From Polaromonas sp. (GTDB taxonomy: Bacteria; Pseudomonadota; Gammaproteobacteria; Burkholderiales; Burkholderiaceae_C), in assembly GCA_021153985.1 (NCBI GenBank), contig JAJKJM010000132.1, forward strand, positions 1 through 44,564: a stretch of DNA of 44,564 nucleotides. Reading direction: 5' to 3'. The position numbers and the translations under genes were made by a program. The number at the start of each line of letters is the position of its first letter. Position 1 is the stretch's first letter. Positions 24,557 through 32,685 of the stretch are shown in pieces. The notes beneath the pieces were generated by a model. It saw nothing but the letters and a program-made list of their open reading frames with translations. It searched no databases and was not told the origin of the DNA.

Positions 24557-26850
24557 CAGGCCAGCTTGAAGGGCAGCTCGCGCGGCGCGGGTTTGCCGGT
24601 CAGTTTGGCGATCGCGTTGGCAAAGGCCGGGGCCAGCGGCGGCAGGCCGGGCTCGCCCATGCCCGTAGGCGCGTCGGCGCTGGGCACGATGAACACGGCC
24701 ACCGTGGGCATGTCGGTGATGCGCGGCACGGGGAAGTCGCCGAAGTTGCTCTGCTCAACCACGCCGTCCTTCAGCGTGATGGCCGCACCCGGCAGGCACA
24801 TCGACAGACCCATCAACGCCGCGCCCTGCACCTGCGCTTCAACACTGGTCGGGTTGACGGCAAGGTTGCAATGCACCCCTGCGGTGATGCCGTGCAGCAC
24901 TGGCGTGTTGTCTTTGACGGAGGCTTCGACCACGTAGGCAATCACGGTGTTGAAGGACTCATGCACCGCCACACCCCAGGCGCGGCCGGCGGCCAGCGTG
25001 CGTTTGCCGTAGCCGGATTTGTCGACCGCCAGCTGCAGCGCGGCCGCGTGGCGCGGGTGCTTGCTGCCAAACTGTTTCATGCGGTAGGCCACCGGGTCTT
25101 GGCCCGTGCTGCGGGCGACTTCGTCAATCAGCGTTTCCATCACGTAGGCGGTGTGGGTAGAGCCCACGCTGCGCCACCAGAGCACCGGCACGTTGACCTT
25201 GGGGTGATGCACAGACAGCCGCATCGGAATATCGTAGGGCTCTTTCATGCCTTCGACCATGGTGCCGTCCACGCCGTCTTTCACCATGAAGGCTTCAAAC
25301 GGCGTGCCGCCCAGGATGGACTGGCCGACGATGACGTGGTCCCAGCCCAGGATGTCGCCTTTGGCGTCGAAGCCGATCTCGGCGCGGTGCACATGCATGG
25401 GGCGGTAGTAGCCGCCCTTGATGTCGTCTTCGCGGCTCCACAGCGTGCGCACCGCGGCCGTCAGCCCAGCGCCCCGCGCGGCTTTGGCCACATTGCAGGC
25501 TTCGACCACGTAGTCGCTGGTGGCAATGGCGCGCCGGCCGAAACCGCCGCCGGCCATCTGCACGTTCATCTTGACGTTCTGCGGTGCCACGCCCAGTGCC
25601 TTCGACGCCGCGAGCGTGTCCAGCCCGGGCATCTGCGTGCCAAGCCAGAGTTCGGCTTTCGCGTCGGCGCCCTGTCCGCTGAACTGCACCGTGCAGTTCA
25701 ATGGCTCCATAGGCGCGTGCGCCAGGTAAGGAAAAGCAAACTCGGCGCTGATCTTTTTCGGCGCTGCGGCCAACCTGCTGATGTCGTCGTTGTACTTGAG
25801 CGCACCGGTTTTCTGCGCCAAGGTGCGGTAGCTGGCCAGTTGCTGTGCGCTGTCGACCTTCTCGACGCCGCTGGTGTCCCATTCGACCTTGAGCGCGTCA
25901 CGGCCTTGCTTGGCGGCCCAGTAGCCCTCGGCCACCACGGCCACGCCTTCACCGCCGCGGTCCACCGGTACGCGCAGCACGGCCTTCACGCCGGGCACAG
26001 CGCGGGCCGCAGCGTCGTCAAGCGACTTCACCTTGCCGGCAAACACCGGCGGATGGGCCACCACGGCCGTCAGCATGCCGGGCAGGCGCACGTCGATGCC
26101 GTAACTTTGGTTGCCGGTGGATTTGGCGCGTGCATCCAACCGCCCCGTGGGCTTGCCGATGATGCGGAACTGCTTCGGATCCTTGAGCGTGACCGCCTCA
26201 GGCACCGGCTGCTTCATGGCGGCTTCGGCCAGCTCGCCGTATGTCAGGCGTTTGCCGCCGGGGCCAATCACCACGCCTTGCTGCGTGCGCAGGCTGCTCG
26301 CATCAACGCCCCATTGGGCCGCGGCGGCCGAGACCAGCATGGCGCGGGTGCGCGCACCGAGTTCACGGTACTGCGTGTACGAATTTTTGATCGAGCCGGA
26401 GCCACCCGTGAGATGCATGCCGAAAGCCGGGTCCACATAAGCCGGGTCGGCCGTGCCGTGCTGGCTTTTGACCAGGGCCCAGTCAGCATCCAGCTCTTCG
26501 GCCAGGATCATCGGCAAGCCGGTCTGCACGCCCTGCCCGAATTCGAGCCGGTTGATGGTGACGGTCACCGTGCCGTCACGGTCAATGCGCACAAAGGCCG
26601 AGGGCTGCTGGGTGGGCTTGAGGCTGGATGCAGCCGGTGCACCCGCTGTGGCCATGGTTTGCGCTTGCGAGAGCAGCGGAAAAGCTCCCAGCGCGAAGCC
26701 GCCGGCGGTGGCGACCTTCAGGAAGCTGCGGCGCGGCAGCTCTGCATCCGCTATGGTTTTGGTAGCTGCCTGTGCTTTATGCATAAGGGCCTGAAGGCCT
26801 TTTGGCAGTTGGGAAGCAATGTCGAAAGTGTCGGTGGAGTTGGAATACAT
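24556..26850 (-). CDS. Molybdopterin-binding subunit of a xanthine dehydrogenase family enzyme (IorB-like)
   Basis: The 764-residue large subunit of a two-subunit aldehyde oxidase or isoquinoline 1-oxidoreductase-type hydroxylase. It carries the molybdenum cofactor, with GGGFGRRA and, near the end, GMGEPGLPP holding the catalytic Glu733. A twin-arginine signal RRSFLKVATAGGFALG begins at Arg40, so the enzyme should be exported folded to the periplasm with its small subunit. The region before the Tat motif is about 39 residues longer than usual, and residues 17-34 come from a copy of the interspersed repeat. The substrate (an N-heterocycle or aldehyde) cannot be named. Confidence 0.88.
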   Translation of the reverse strand: MYSNSTDTFDIASQLPKGLQALMHKAQAATKTIADAELPRRSFLKVATAGGFALGAFPLLSQAQTMATAGAPAASSLKPTQQPSAFVRIDRDGTVTVTINRLEFGQGVQTGLPMILAEELDADWALVKSQHGTADPAYVDPAFGMHLTGGSGSIKNSYTQYRELGARTRAMLVSAAAAQWGVDASSLRTQQGVVIGPGGKRLTYGELAEAAMKQPVPEAVTLKDPKQFRIIGKPTGRLDARAKSTGNQSYGIDVRLPGMLTAVVAHPPVFAGKVKSLDDAAARAVPGVKAVLRVPVDRGGEGVAVVAEGYWAAKQGRDALKVEWDTSGVEKVDSAQQLASYRTLAQKTGALKYNDDISRLAAAPKKISAEFAFPYLAHAPMEPLNCTVQFSGQGADAKAELWLGTQMPGLDTLAASKALGVAPQNVKMNVQMAGGGFGRRAIATSDYVVEACNVAKAARGAGLTAAVRTLWSREDDIKGGYYRPMHVHRAEIGFDAKGDILGWDHVIVGQSILGGTPFEAFMVKDGVDGTMVEGMKEPYDIPMRLSVHHPKVNVPVLWWRSVGSTHTAYVMETLIDEVARSTGQDPVAYRMKQFGSKHPRHAAALQLAVDKSGYGKRTLAAGRAWGVAVHESFNTVIAYVVEASVKDNTPVLHGITAGVHCNLAVNPTSVEAQVQGAALMGLSMCLPGAAITLKDGVVEQSNFGDFPVPRITDMPTVAVFIVPSADAPTGMGEPGLPPLAPAFANAIAKLTGKPAPRELPFKLA
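26750..26805 (+). repeat. Interspersed repeat, copy 4 (inside the 5' end of iorB)
   Basis: The core GCTAT-GGTTTTG-GTAGC (26750-26766) is followed by TGCCTGTGC. Exactly 20 bases after the core comes GGGCCTGAAGGCC and TTTT. This is one of the most complete copies. It is translated antisense as iorB residues 17-34. Confidence 0.75.
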
Positions 26851-26864
26851 GGTGTTCTCCTTCT

Positions 26865-27323
26865 TTAAGCCAATGCCTGGGCGGCGTCTTTGATGGCGGC
26901 GCGAATACGCACATAGGTGCCGCAGCGGCAGATGTTGCCGGCCATGGCGCCGTCAATGTCGGCATCGCTCGGTTTGGCGTTGGACTTGAGCAAGGCCGTG
27001 GCGCTCATGACCTGGCCGCTCTGGCAATAGCCGCACTGCGCCACGTCATGCTTGACCCAGGCGTCCTGCACGGCCTTGCCGACCTTGTCGCTGGCCACGG
27101 CTTCGATGGTGGTGATCTTCTGGCCGGCGGCGGCAGAGATGGGCGTAATGCACGAGCGTATGGCCGCGCCGTTGAGGTGCACGGTGCAGGCGCCGCACAG
27201 CGCCGCGCCGCAGCCGAACTTGGTGCCTGTCATGCCGAGCGTGTCACGCAGGGCCCAGAGGATGGGAGTGGATTCGTCGGCGTTGACGGCGGTGTCCTTG
27301 CCGTTGATGTTGAGGGTGGGCAT
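26865..27323 (-). CDS. (2Fe-2S)-binding small subunit of a molybdenum hydroxylase (IorA-like)
   Basis: A 152-residue electron-transfer subunit. The plant-type cluster cysteines are Cys38, Cys43, Cys46 and Cys58 ([17 protein letters not shown], then SCIT). The second cluster uses Cys97, Cys100, Cys132 and Cys134 ([14 protein letters not shown]). It has no signal of its own and should be exported together with the Tat-carrying large subunit 14 bases downstream. A TetR-type operator lies 67 bases upstream. Confidence 0.92.
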   Translation of the reverse strand: MPTLNINGKDTAVNADESTPILWALRDTLGMTGTKFGCGAALCGACTVHLNGAAIRSCITPISAAAGQKITTIEAVASDKVGKAVQDAWVKHDVAQCGYCQSGQVMSATALLKSNAKPSDADIDGAMAGNICRCGTYVRIRAAIKDAAQALA

Positions 27324-27389
27324 CGTGGAACTCCTTGAGGTTTTTGTTAGCGGGGAAGATCAAACGGAAAGAGGGAGGAAGCTACTTAT

Positions 27390-27403
27390 CGAATTTATAT
27401 TCG
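27390..27403. promoter_or_regulatory. TetR operator copy A (iorA promoter)
   Basis: CGAAT (27390-27394) and ATTCG (27399-27403) form a 14-base inverted repeat upstream of iorA. The same CGAAT-N4-ATTCG pattern is found before the tetR gene, so both should bind the local TetR protein. Confidence 0.7.
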
Positions 27404-27482
27404 CTTAAATCAGGGTTGTATCCGTAAAAAACTTGGCATGCAGACATGAGGGGTATTGCCCTTTCAGGGGCATTTCAGAAAA

Positions 27483-28055
27483 TCAGGCCTTGATGGCGTC
27501 CCAGCACAGGGTAAAGGCCGCCTGGTGCACGGCCTCGTCGTCGGGCAACACCTGGGTGCGTATCAGGTTGCCCGTTTCCCGTACCGAGCCCACCACGCTG
27601 GCTGTCAGTAATGGCAGGGGCACAGGCTTGAAAATCTCCTGCTGCTGCCCTTCTTCCATCAGCGCCAGAAAGCCGGCCATGAGCCGGGTCGACAATTCGC
27701 GGTTGCCCTGCGTGAACCAGGGGGAGTTGTAGTACTGCTCCTGAAACACCACTTCGGCATACCGGTCCAGCCGGTGCCGCAGCAGGTTGCCCCAGAGGCG
27801 GCGTACCCGGCTGCGCAAAGGGGTTCCGGGAAGCACGCCGTCCATCAGCCGCTGCATGGTCGCGGTCTTGGCCTCTTCATAGAGCTGGCTGATGAGTTCG
27901 TCCTTGGACGGGTGGTAGACATACAGCGTGCTGGTGGCAATGCCGGCCGTGCGGGCGATGTCAGCCATGGTCAGGCCGCTCAAGCCCGTCTGGGCCACCA
28001 GATTGAAGGTAGCCTCGGCAATGGCGCGCTGCTTTTCGTCGTCTTTCGGCTTCAT
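27483..28055 (-). CDS. TetR family transcriptional regulator
   Basis: A 190-residue one-domain repressor. The N-terminal helix-turn-helix is visible in LTMADIARTAGIATSTLYVYHPSKDEL, followed by an all-helical ligand domain. It begins 160 bases before iorA on the same strand and has its own operator 20 bases upstream, matching one before iorA. It should repress both itself and the molybdenum hydroxylase operon. An in-frame upstream extension to 28151 has no family likeness, so I start at 28055. Confidence 0.9.
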   Translation of the reverse strand: MKPKDDEKQRAIAEATFNLVAQTGLSGLTMADIARTAGIATSTLYVYHPSKDELISQLYEEAKTATMQRLMDGVLPGTPLRSRVRRLWGNLLRHRLDRYAEVVFQEQYYNSPWFTQGNRELSTRLMAGFLALMEEGQQQEIFKPVPLPLLTASVVGSVRETGNLIRTQVLPDDEAVHQAAFTLCWDAIKA

Positions 28056-28074
28056 GGGAAGGGGTGAATATAAA

Positions 28075-28088
28075 CGAATATTAATTCG
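28075..28088. promoter_or_regulatory. TetR operator copy B (tetR promoter)
   Basis: CGAAT (28075-28079) and ATTCG (28084-28088) form a 14-base inverted repeat 20 bases before the tetR ATG, identical in arms and spacing to copy A. It implies autorepression. Confidence 0.7.
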
Positions 28089-28146
28089 GCAACAAGGCCG
28101 CCCGTCAGCCGGAGCCCGCTGCGGGCAAGGGCATGGCCTCTGCGGG

Positions 28147-28152
28147 CACAAT
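28147..28152 (+). promoter_or_regulatory. -10-like hexamer directly before pdxH
   Basis: CACAAT ends seven bases before the pdxH ATG, with no ribosome-binding site between. It is the weakest of the -10-like hexamers listed here. Confidence 0.3.
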
Positions 28153-28159
28153 CAAAGCC

Positions 28160-28819
28160 ATGAGCCAGCCCACCTCTTCCACACTGTCCATCGCCGACCT
28201 GCGCAAAAGCTACGAACGCGCCGAACTCAACGAAGACGCGTCACAAGCCGACCCGCTCAAACAATTCGACCAGTGGCTCAAAGAAGCCATCGCCGCCGAA
28301 GTGCCCGAGCCCAACGCCATGACGCTGGCCACCGTGGCCAGCAACCTGCGCCCCTCCACCCGCATCGTGCTGATCAAAGGCTATGACGAGCATGGCATTA
28401 CCTGGTTCACCAACTACGACAGCCGCAAAGGCCACGAACTGGCCGGCAACCCGTATGCGGCGCTGCAATTCCATTGGGTAGAGCTCGAACGCGTGGTGCG
28501 CATCGAAGGCGTGGTTGAAAAGGTTTCTGCCGAAGAAAGCGACACCTACTTCAACAGCCGCCCCCTCGATTCACGCATAGGCGCCTGGGCCAGCCCGCAA
28601 AGCGAGGTGATTTCAGGGCGTAGCGTGCTGGTGGCCAATGCGGCCAAATACGGCGCGAAATTCTTGCTGCAGCCGCCGCGCCCACCCCACTGGGGCGGCT
28701 ACCGCCTCATGCCCGACAACTGGCAGTTCTGGCAGGGGCGCAAGAGCCGGTTGCATGACCGGTTGCGGTATACGCTGCAGGGGGATGGCGGCTGGCTGCG
28801 GGAGCGGCTGGCGCCGTAG
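28160..28819 (+). CDS. pdxH: Pyridoxamine 5'-phosphate oxidase
   Basis: This FMN enzyme makes pyridoxal 5'-phosphate from the pyridoxine or pyridoxamine phosphates. The 219-residue protein has the start [23 protein letters not shown], the FMN-binding [19 protein letters not shown], and the C-terminal signature [17 protein letters not shown] use the ATG at 28160; an earlier in-frame ATG at 28133 adds only nine residues and is less likely. It is convergent with the glycosyltransferase gene. Confidence 0.94.
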   Translation: MSQPTSSTLSIADLRKSYERAELNEDASQADPLKQFDQWLKEAIAAEVPEPNAMTLATVASNLRPSTRIVLIKGYDEHGITWFTNYDSRKGHELAGNPYAALQFHWVELERVVRIEGVVEKVSAEESDTYFNSRPLDSRIGAWASPQSEVISGRSVLVANAAKYGAKFLLQPPRPPHWGGYRLMPDNWQFWQGRKSRLHDRLRYTLQGDGGWLRERLAP

Positions 28820-28902
28820 CGCCGTCAATCTCTGGTTGATTTCAGGGGGCCAAGCGGCTCAAAACAGGCACATTGATGGTGCTGTTTCTTTTTCGTCAAT
28901 CA

Positions 28903-30519
28903 CTAATTTTTAACACCCATTACCCGGTACAGCTTGAACGTTTCCACGGCGCCATTTGAGTAGCCCCAGGGAAGGCCAGGAGAGACGTAAAAATAAATGT
29001 TGGCGTAATGCTGAAACCAATATGTCCTCTCGATCTTCACTGTTTGAAGCTCCAGAACCTCCAGACGGTCCGGCACATCGCCACCAATGATATTGAGCGG
29101 CACAACTAAATAGTCTCCGATGTTCGGGCGTTCGGAATTTGACAGGAACTTCATTCCCGACTGTTGCGCATACCACTGCCATCCCCAATGACCGACAAAC
29201 CAGATCGGGACATCAAGGGACAAATATTGAACAATCTGAGCCGCATTGGTTTTGTAAATGCCCGCGTACCATGCGTCCGCTTTCGCAAGCAGCGTTGTAT
29301 TGAATACCGTCAGCGCAATGGAGATCCAATAAAGCTTGGCGATATTCGACGTTCTCGCTACCTGTGGGTAAATCAAAAGCAGGACCGCGGGCATTGCCAA
29401 CAGAACGTGGCGAACCGCCATAAATGGCGCGAAGAAGACGATAAATAGGAAGGATGAGCCCATCCAATACAACAGCAGCCATTGAATGGAATTGCCGTCG
29501 TTTTTGTTTTCGTTTTCGTTTTCGGTTTTTTGCTTTTTGACTGTCTGGCAGCACATACAAAGCACGCCGATACCGCTCAAAACACAGGAAAAAAATAATG
29601 CGGAATTTACGACCGCTATGTTTTTCACAGCACTAAGAAGAACCACTGCGGGAGCCAGAAGCGTCAGCCCACACAAGATGCTCCAGATCATCTTTGCAGC
29701 AGTACTAGCGCTTTGTTTGAGTTGTGCGTAAAAGCCAAACACGGCAAAAGGCAGCATCGCACCAAGGCCAACAATCCATGTGACGGAATACGTCCAGTAA
29801 GTGAGCGGAGTTTTTAACAGTCTTGGACGATTCAATATATGAATCTCGCCGTAGTCGTAAATGTTGAATGCAGACCACAACAGAAGTGTCGCGGCCGGAA
29901 TCAATATCCATCCGGCACTTTTGTATTTCCTGGCCAGCACGATGTGTATCACCATTGCCGGAACAAGTAGCAGGCTTGTGTACTTGATCAATAAACCAAT
30001 CGCACAAAGAACTGCCGCAATTGCGTATTTCTTTTTGTCTGCGTATCGTGGGTTCAACAGTACATGATAGAACTCCAGCCACACAGCGATCAAAGGCACA
30101 TCGACCATTGAATTTTGTCCAACGACAAAGGCTGCCGACAAGGAAAAAAGGGCTGTCACATAGAGCGCACGGTCGCGGTCAACCAACGCTGCAAGCCGGT
30201 AAAAGGCGCAAATCGCCCACAAAGTGAACAACGCCATCAAGCTATGGATTGCAATTTCCGAGTATCCAAAAAGATGCGCCCATCCCGCCATCAGATAGAA
30301 ATAGAGATGGGGTTGATTTGCCGTGCTTATGGGTACAGCCTCGCTGGTCCAATTGACCCACCCGCTCATGGGATGAAACGGGTTTCGCTCTATCCATTGA
30401 GCGATTTGCAGGTGCGCTGTGTCGTCTATGTGAAACGCCTTGCCGATGTTCCAGTAAGTGGCAAAGCACCAGAATACGAGAAGCCATGCGATGGTCTTAT
30501 AGCCAGGTTTGATTTTCAC
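28903..30519 (-). CDS. Membrane glycosyltransferase, family 39 (ArnT/PMT-like)
   Basis: A 538-residue polytopic protein of the GT-C fold that transfers sugar from a lipid carrier. It has about ten or more membrane helices. The first loop contains HIDDTAHL with the Asp-Asp pair (Asp32, Asp33) expected of the catalytic site. The long final part is periplasmic. It starts with GTG, with GGAAGA before it, 13 bases after folK. The gene is visibly richer in A and T than its neighbours and uses more Lys and Asn codons, which suggests recent transfer. A GAAAAC hexamer repeat (29506-29523) encodes Glu-Asn three times in a loop. Confidence 0.8.
   Translation of the reverse strand: MKIKPGYKTIAWLLVFWCFATYWNIGKAFHIDDTAHLQIAQWIERNPFHPMSGWVNWTSEAVPISTANQPHLYFYLMAGWAHLFGYSEIAIHSLMALFTLWAICAFYRLAALVDRDRALYVTALFSLSAAFVVGQNSMVDVPLIAVWLEFYHVLLNPRYADKKKYAIAAVLCAIGLLIKYTSLLLVPAMVIHIVLARKYKSAGWILIPAATLLLWSAFNIYDYGEIHILNRPRLLKTPLTYWTYSVTWIVGLGAMLPFAVFGFYAQLKQSASTAAKMIWSILCGLTLLAPAVVLLSAVKNIAVVNSALFFSCVLSGIGVLCMCCQTVKKQKTENENENKNDGNSIQWLLLYWMGSSFLFIVFFAPFMAVRHVLLAMPAVLLLIYPQVARTSNIAKLYWISIALTVFNTTLLAKADAWYAGIYKTNAAQIVQYLSLDVPIWFVGHWGWQWYAQQSGMKFLSNSERPNIGDYLVVPLNIIGGDVPDRLEVLELQTVKIERTYWFQHYANIYFYVSPGLPWGYSNGAVETFKLYRVMGVKN
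29506..29523. repeat. Three-unit hexanucleotide repeat in the glycosyltransferase gene
   Basis: GTTTTC occurs three times in a row (plus strand). On the gene strand it reads GAAAAC and encodes Glu-Asn pairs in a cytoplasmic loop. Gain or loss of a unit would keep the reading frame and only change loop length. Confidence 0.6.
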
Positions 30520-30532
30520 GACATTCTTCCGG

Positions 30533-31033
30533 TTAGTCGGGAGCGGTCAAGTGATCTAACCGTTTAATGGCTTGGTTCGCCACGGCTGAAAGCTGCGCGG
30601 CGCTGACCAGCTCCGGCGCGATTTCCGCGAGGGGCGCCAGCACAAAAGCCCGCAGCGCCATGCGGGGATGCGGCACTGTGAGGCGTTCTGAGTCGATGCG
30701 GGCGCTGCCATACAGCAGCATATCCAGGTCCAGTGTACGAGGCGCATTACGGTAGGGTCTTTGGCGGCCGGCTTGCTGCTCGATTTGCTGGAGGTGATTC
30801 AGCAAGTCGGGAGCGGCCAGGCCGGTTTCGAGTTCGGCGACGGCGTTGAGATAGTCGTTGCCGGGCGCCACAGACGCCTCGCCTGAATCGGTGTTCAGTG
30901 GCGCTGTTTTGTAAACGCTGGAGCATCGCCGCACTTGCGTAAGCGGCAGCTGGCCCATCGCCTGCACCGCCTGCCGCAGTGCTGCCGCGGCATCGCCGAG
31001 GTTGGCGCCCAGGGCAACGTAGGCGCGAACCAT
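30533..31033 (-). CDS. folK: 2-amino-4-hydroxy-6-hydroxymethyldihydropteridine pyrophosphokinase
   Basis: This folate enzyme transfers pyrophosphate from ATP to hydroxymethyl-dihydropterin. The 166-residue protein has the start AYVALGANLGD, the FolK signature RTLDLDMLLYG, and VPHPRMALRAFVLAPLAEI. It follows pcnB after seven bases on the same strand and is probably cotranscribed with it, as in many betaproteobacteria. A much longer in-frame opening (to 31306) lies inside pcnB and is not the start. Confidence 0.95.
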   Translation of the reverse strand: MVRAYVALGANLGDAAAALRQAVQAMGQLPLTQVRRCSSVYKTAPLNTDSGEASVAPGNDYLNAVAELETGLAAPDLLNHLQQIEQQAGRQRPYRNAPRTLDLDMLLYGSARIDSERLTVPHPRMALRAFVLAPLAEIAPELVSAAQLSAVANQAIKRLDHLTAPD

Positions 31034-31040
31034 GGCGTCC

Positions 31041-32666
31041 TCAGGTGTTGGGAGCGTTATCCGATGAAGGCGAAGAAGAAGCCTCGCCGCCTGCGCCTTC
31101 AGACCCAGCCGCGCCACCACGATTGGCCGGTTTACGGCGGCGGCGGCGTTTTTTGGCGGGGGCTGCGTCGCCCTGCTCGCCAGGGGTATCTGCGGTATCG
31201 GATGCGGGGCGTTCGGCATGCGCTGAACCAGGCTCGGCATCAACGCGCTTGACGCGAACCCGCGGCGCCTGCGGCTTGTTCTGCTGGGCCTGGCGCGCCT
31301 CTTCAATCATGGCGTGGCGTTCGTCGTCGTAGGCCGTGCTGAATTTCTCCCACCATTCGGCGAGTTCCATGTCGATCTCGCCGGTCTGCGCGCGCAGCCG
31401 CAAAAAGTCAAAGCCGGCGCGAAAGCGGGGTTGGTCGAGCAAGGAATACGGCGCGCTGCCCACGCGCTTTTCAAAGCGCGGCTGCATGGTCCAGATCTCG
31501 CGCATGTCGGTGCCCAGCTTGCCGCGGCCCGACACGTCGCCGATCTTGGCGTTGAAGGCATCGTCAATCGCGTCCTGCAGCGCGGGCATGAGGTGCTCGC
31601 CGCGCTTCTTGCGGCGCTCCCAGCCTTCACGCACGTCCGCCCACAGCACGCACGACAGCAAGAAGCTGGGCGCCACCGGCTTGCTTTCACCGACGCGGCG
31701 GTCGGTGTCTTGCAGGGCGAGTTTCAGGAATGGTTCGTCGGCGTTTTCCACCACCACATCCAGCAGCGGGTAGATGCCTGTGCCCAGGCCGAGGAACTTG
31801 AGCTGCGCGATGCTGGCCAGCGAATGGCCGGTCTGCAGCAGCTTGAGCATTTCGTCAAACAGGCGCGACTGCGGCACGTCGGCCAGCAGGCCCTTCATCT
31901 CACGCAACGGGGCGACGGTCTTGTCTTCAAACTTGAAGCCCAGTGCGCTGAGCTTGGCAGCAAAACGCACGGCGCGGATGATACGCACCGGGTCTTCGCG
32001 GTAACGCACGGCCGGGTTGCCGATCATGCGGATGATCTTTTTCTTCGCGTCCTTGATGCCGTTGTGATAGTCGACCACGACTTGCGTCTCGGGGTCGTAG
32101 TACATCGCGTTGATGGTGAAGTCGCGGCGTGCGGCGTCCTGCTCAATCGGGCCCCAGACGTTGTCGCGCAGCACCCGGCCGGAGGCGTCGACCGCATGCT
32201 TCATGCCGGCCAATTCGCTCTTGCTGGTGCGCTCGTTGCCGCCGACCTGCTCGGCCAGGCTGCTGTCAAGGTGGGCACGGAAGGTCGAGACCTCGATCAC
32301 TTCATGCTCACGGCCGCGGCCATAAATGACGTGCACGATGCGAAAGCGCCGGCCGATGATGAAGGCGCGGCGAAACAGCGACTTGACCTGTTCGGGCGTG
32401 GCGTCTGTGGCGACGTCGAAATCCTTGGGGCGCAGGCCGACCAGCAAGTCACGCACCGCACCGCCGACGATATAGGCTTCGTAGCCGGCGTCTTTGAGGG
32501 TGCGCACCACGTCCATGGCGCGATCGTCCACCAGCGAGACGTCAATGCCGTGCTCTTTGACGGTGACATCCTGGCGCTGGCCGAAAGGTGATTTTTTGAC
32601 CCGCTTGGCGCCGGCCTCAGCGCTGTCTGATTTGCCAAACAGCTTGTCGATAAATTTTTTGATCAT
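31041..32666 (-). CDS. pcnB: Poly(A) polymerase I
   Basis: This enzyme adds 3' poly(A) tails that speed RNA decay. The 541-residue protein has the nucleotidyltransferase core YIVGGAVRDLLVG (GG at 68-69), with metal-binding Asp82 and Asp84 in KDFDVATDA. RRDFTINAMYYD and an RNA-binding helical domain follow. The C-terminus is a basic Arg/Lys-rich tail (KKRRRRRKPANRGG) followed by a Gly/Ser tail, as common in this group. It is the first gene of the pcnB-folK unit. Confidence 0.95.
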   Translation of the reverse strand: MIKKFIDKLFGKSDSAEAGAKRVKKSPFGQRQDVTVKEHGIDVSLVDDRAMDVVRTLKDAGYEAYIVGGAVRDLLVGLRPKDFDVATDATPEQVKSLFRRAFIIGRRFRIVHVIYGRGREHEVIEVSTFRAHLDSSLAEQVGGNERTSKSELAGMKHAVDASGRVLRDNVWGPIEQDAARRDFTINAMYYDPETQVVVDYHNGIKDAKKKIIRMIGNPAVRYREDPVRIIRAVRFAAKLSALGFKFEDKTVAPLREMKGLLADVPQSRLFDEMLKLLQTGHSLASIAQLKFLGLGTGIYPLLDVVVENADEPFLKLALQDTDRRVGESKPVAPSFLLSCVLWADVREGWERRKKRGEHLMPALQDAIDDAFNAKIGDVSGRGKLGTDMREIWTMQPRFEKRVGSAPYSLLDQPRFRAGFDFLRLRAQTGEIDMELAEWWEKFSTAYDDERHAMIEEARQAQQNKPQAPRVRVKRVDAEPGSAHAERPASDTADTPGEQGDAAPAKKRRRRRKPANRGGAAGSEGAGGEASSSPSSDNAPNT

Positions 32667-32685
32667 GAAAGTTGGGTCTGCTGCC

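Noticed and set aside
24493-26868. A 791-codon plus-strand open frame over mocA and iorB.
   Set aside because: It is antisense to two well-supported genes and is rich in His, Gly and Arg as expected of a shadow frame.
29506-29523. Phase-variable on/off switch by the hexamer repeat.
   Set aside because: The unit is six bases, so changes in number keep the frame and cannot switch the gene off.
31314-32591. Plus-strand open frame over pcnB.
   Set aside because: Antisense shadow; no start signal and no recognisable domain.
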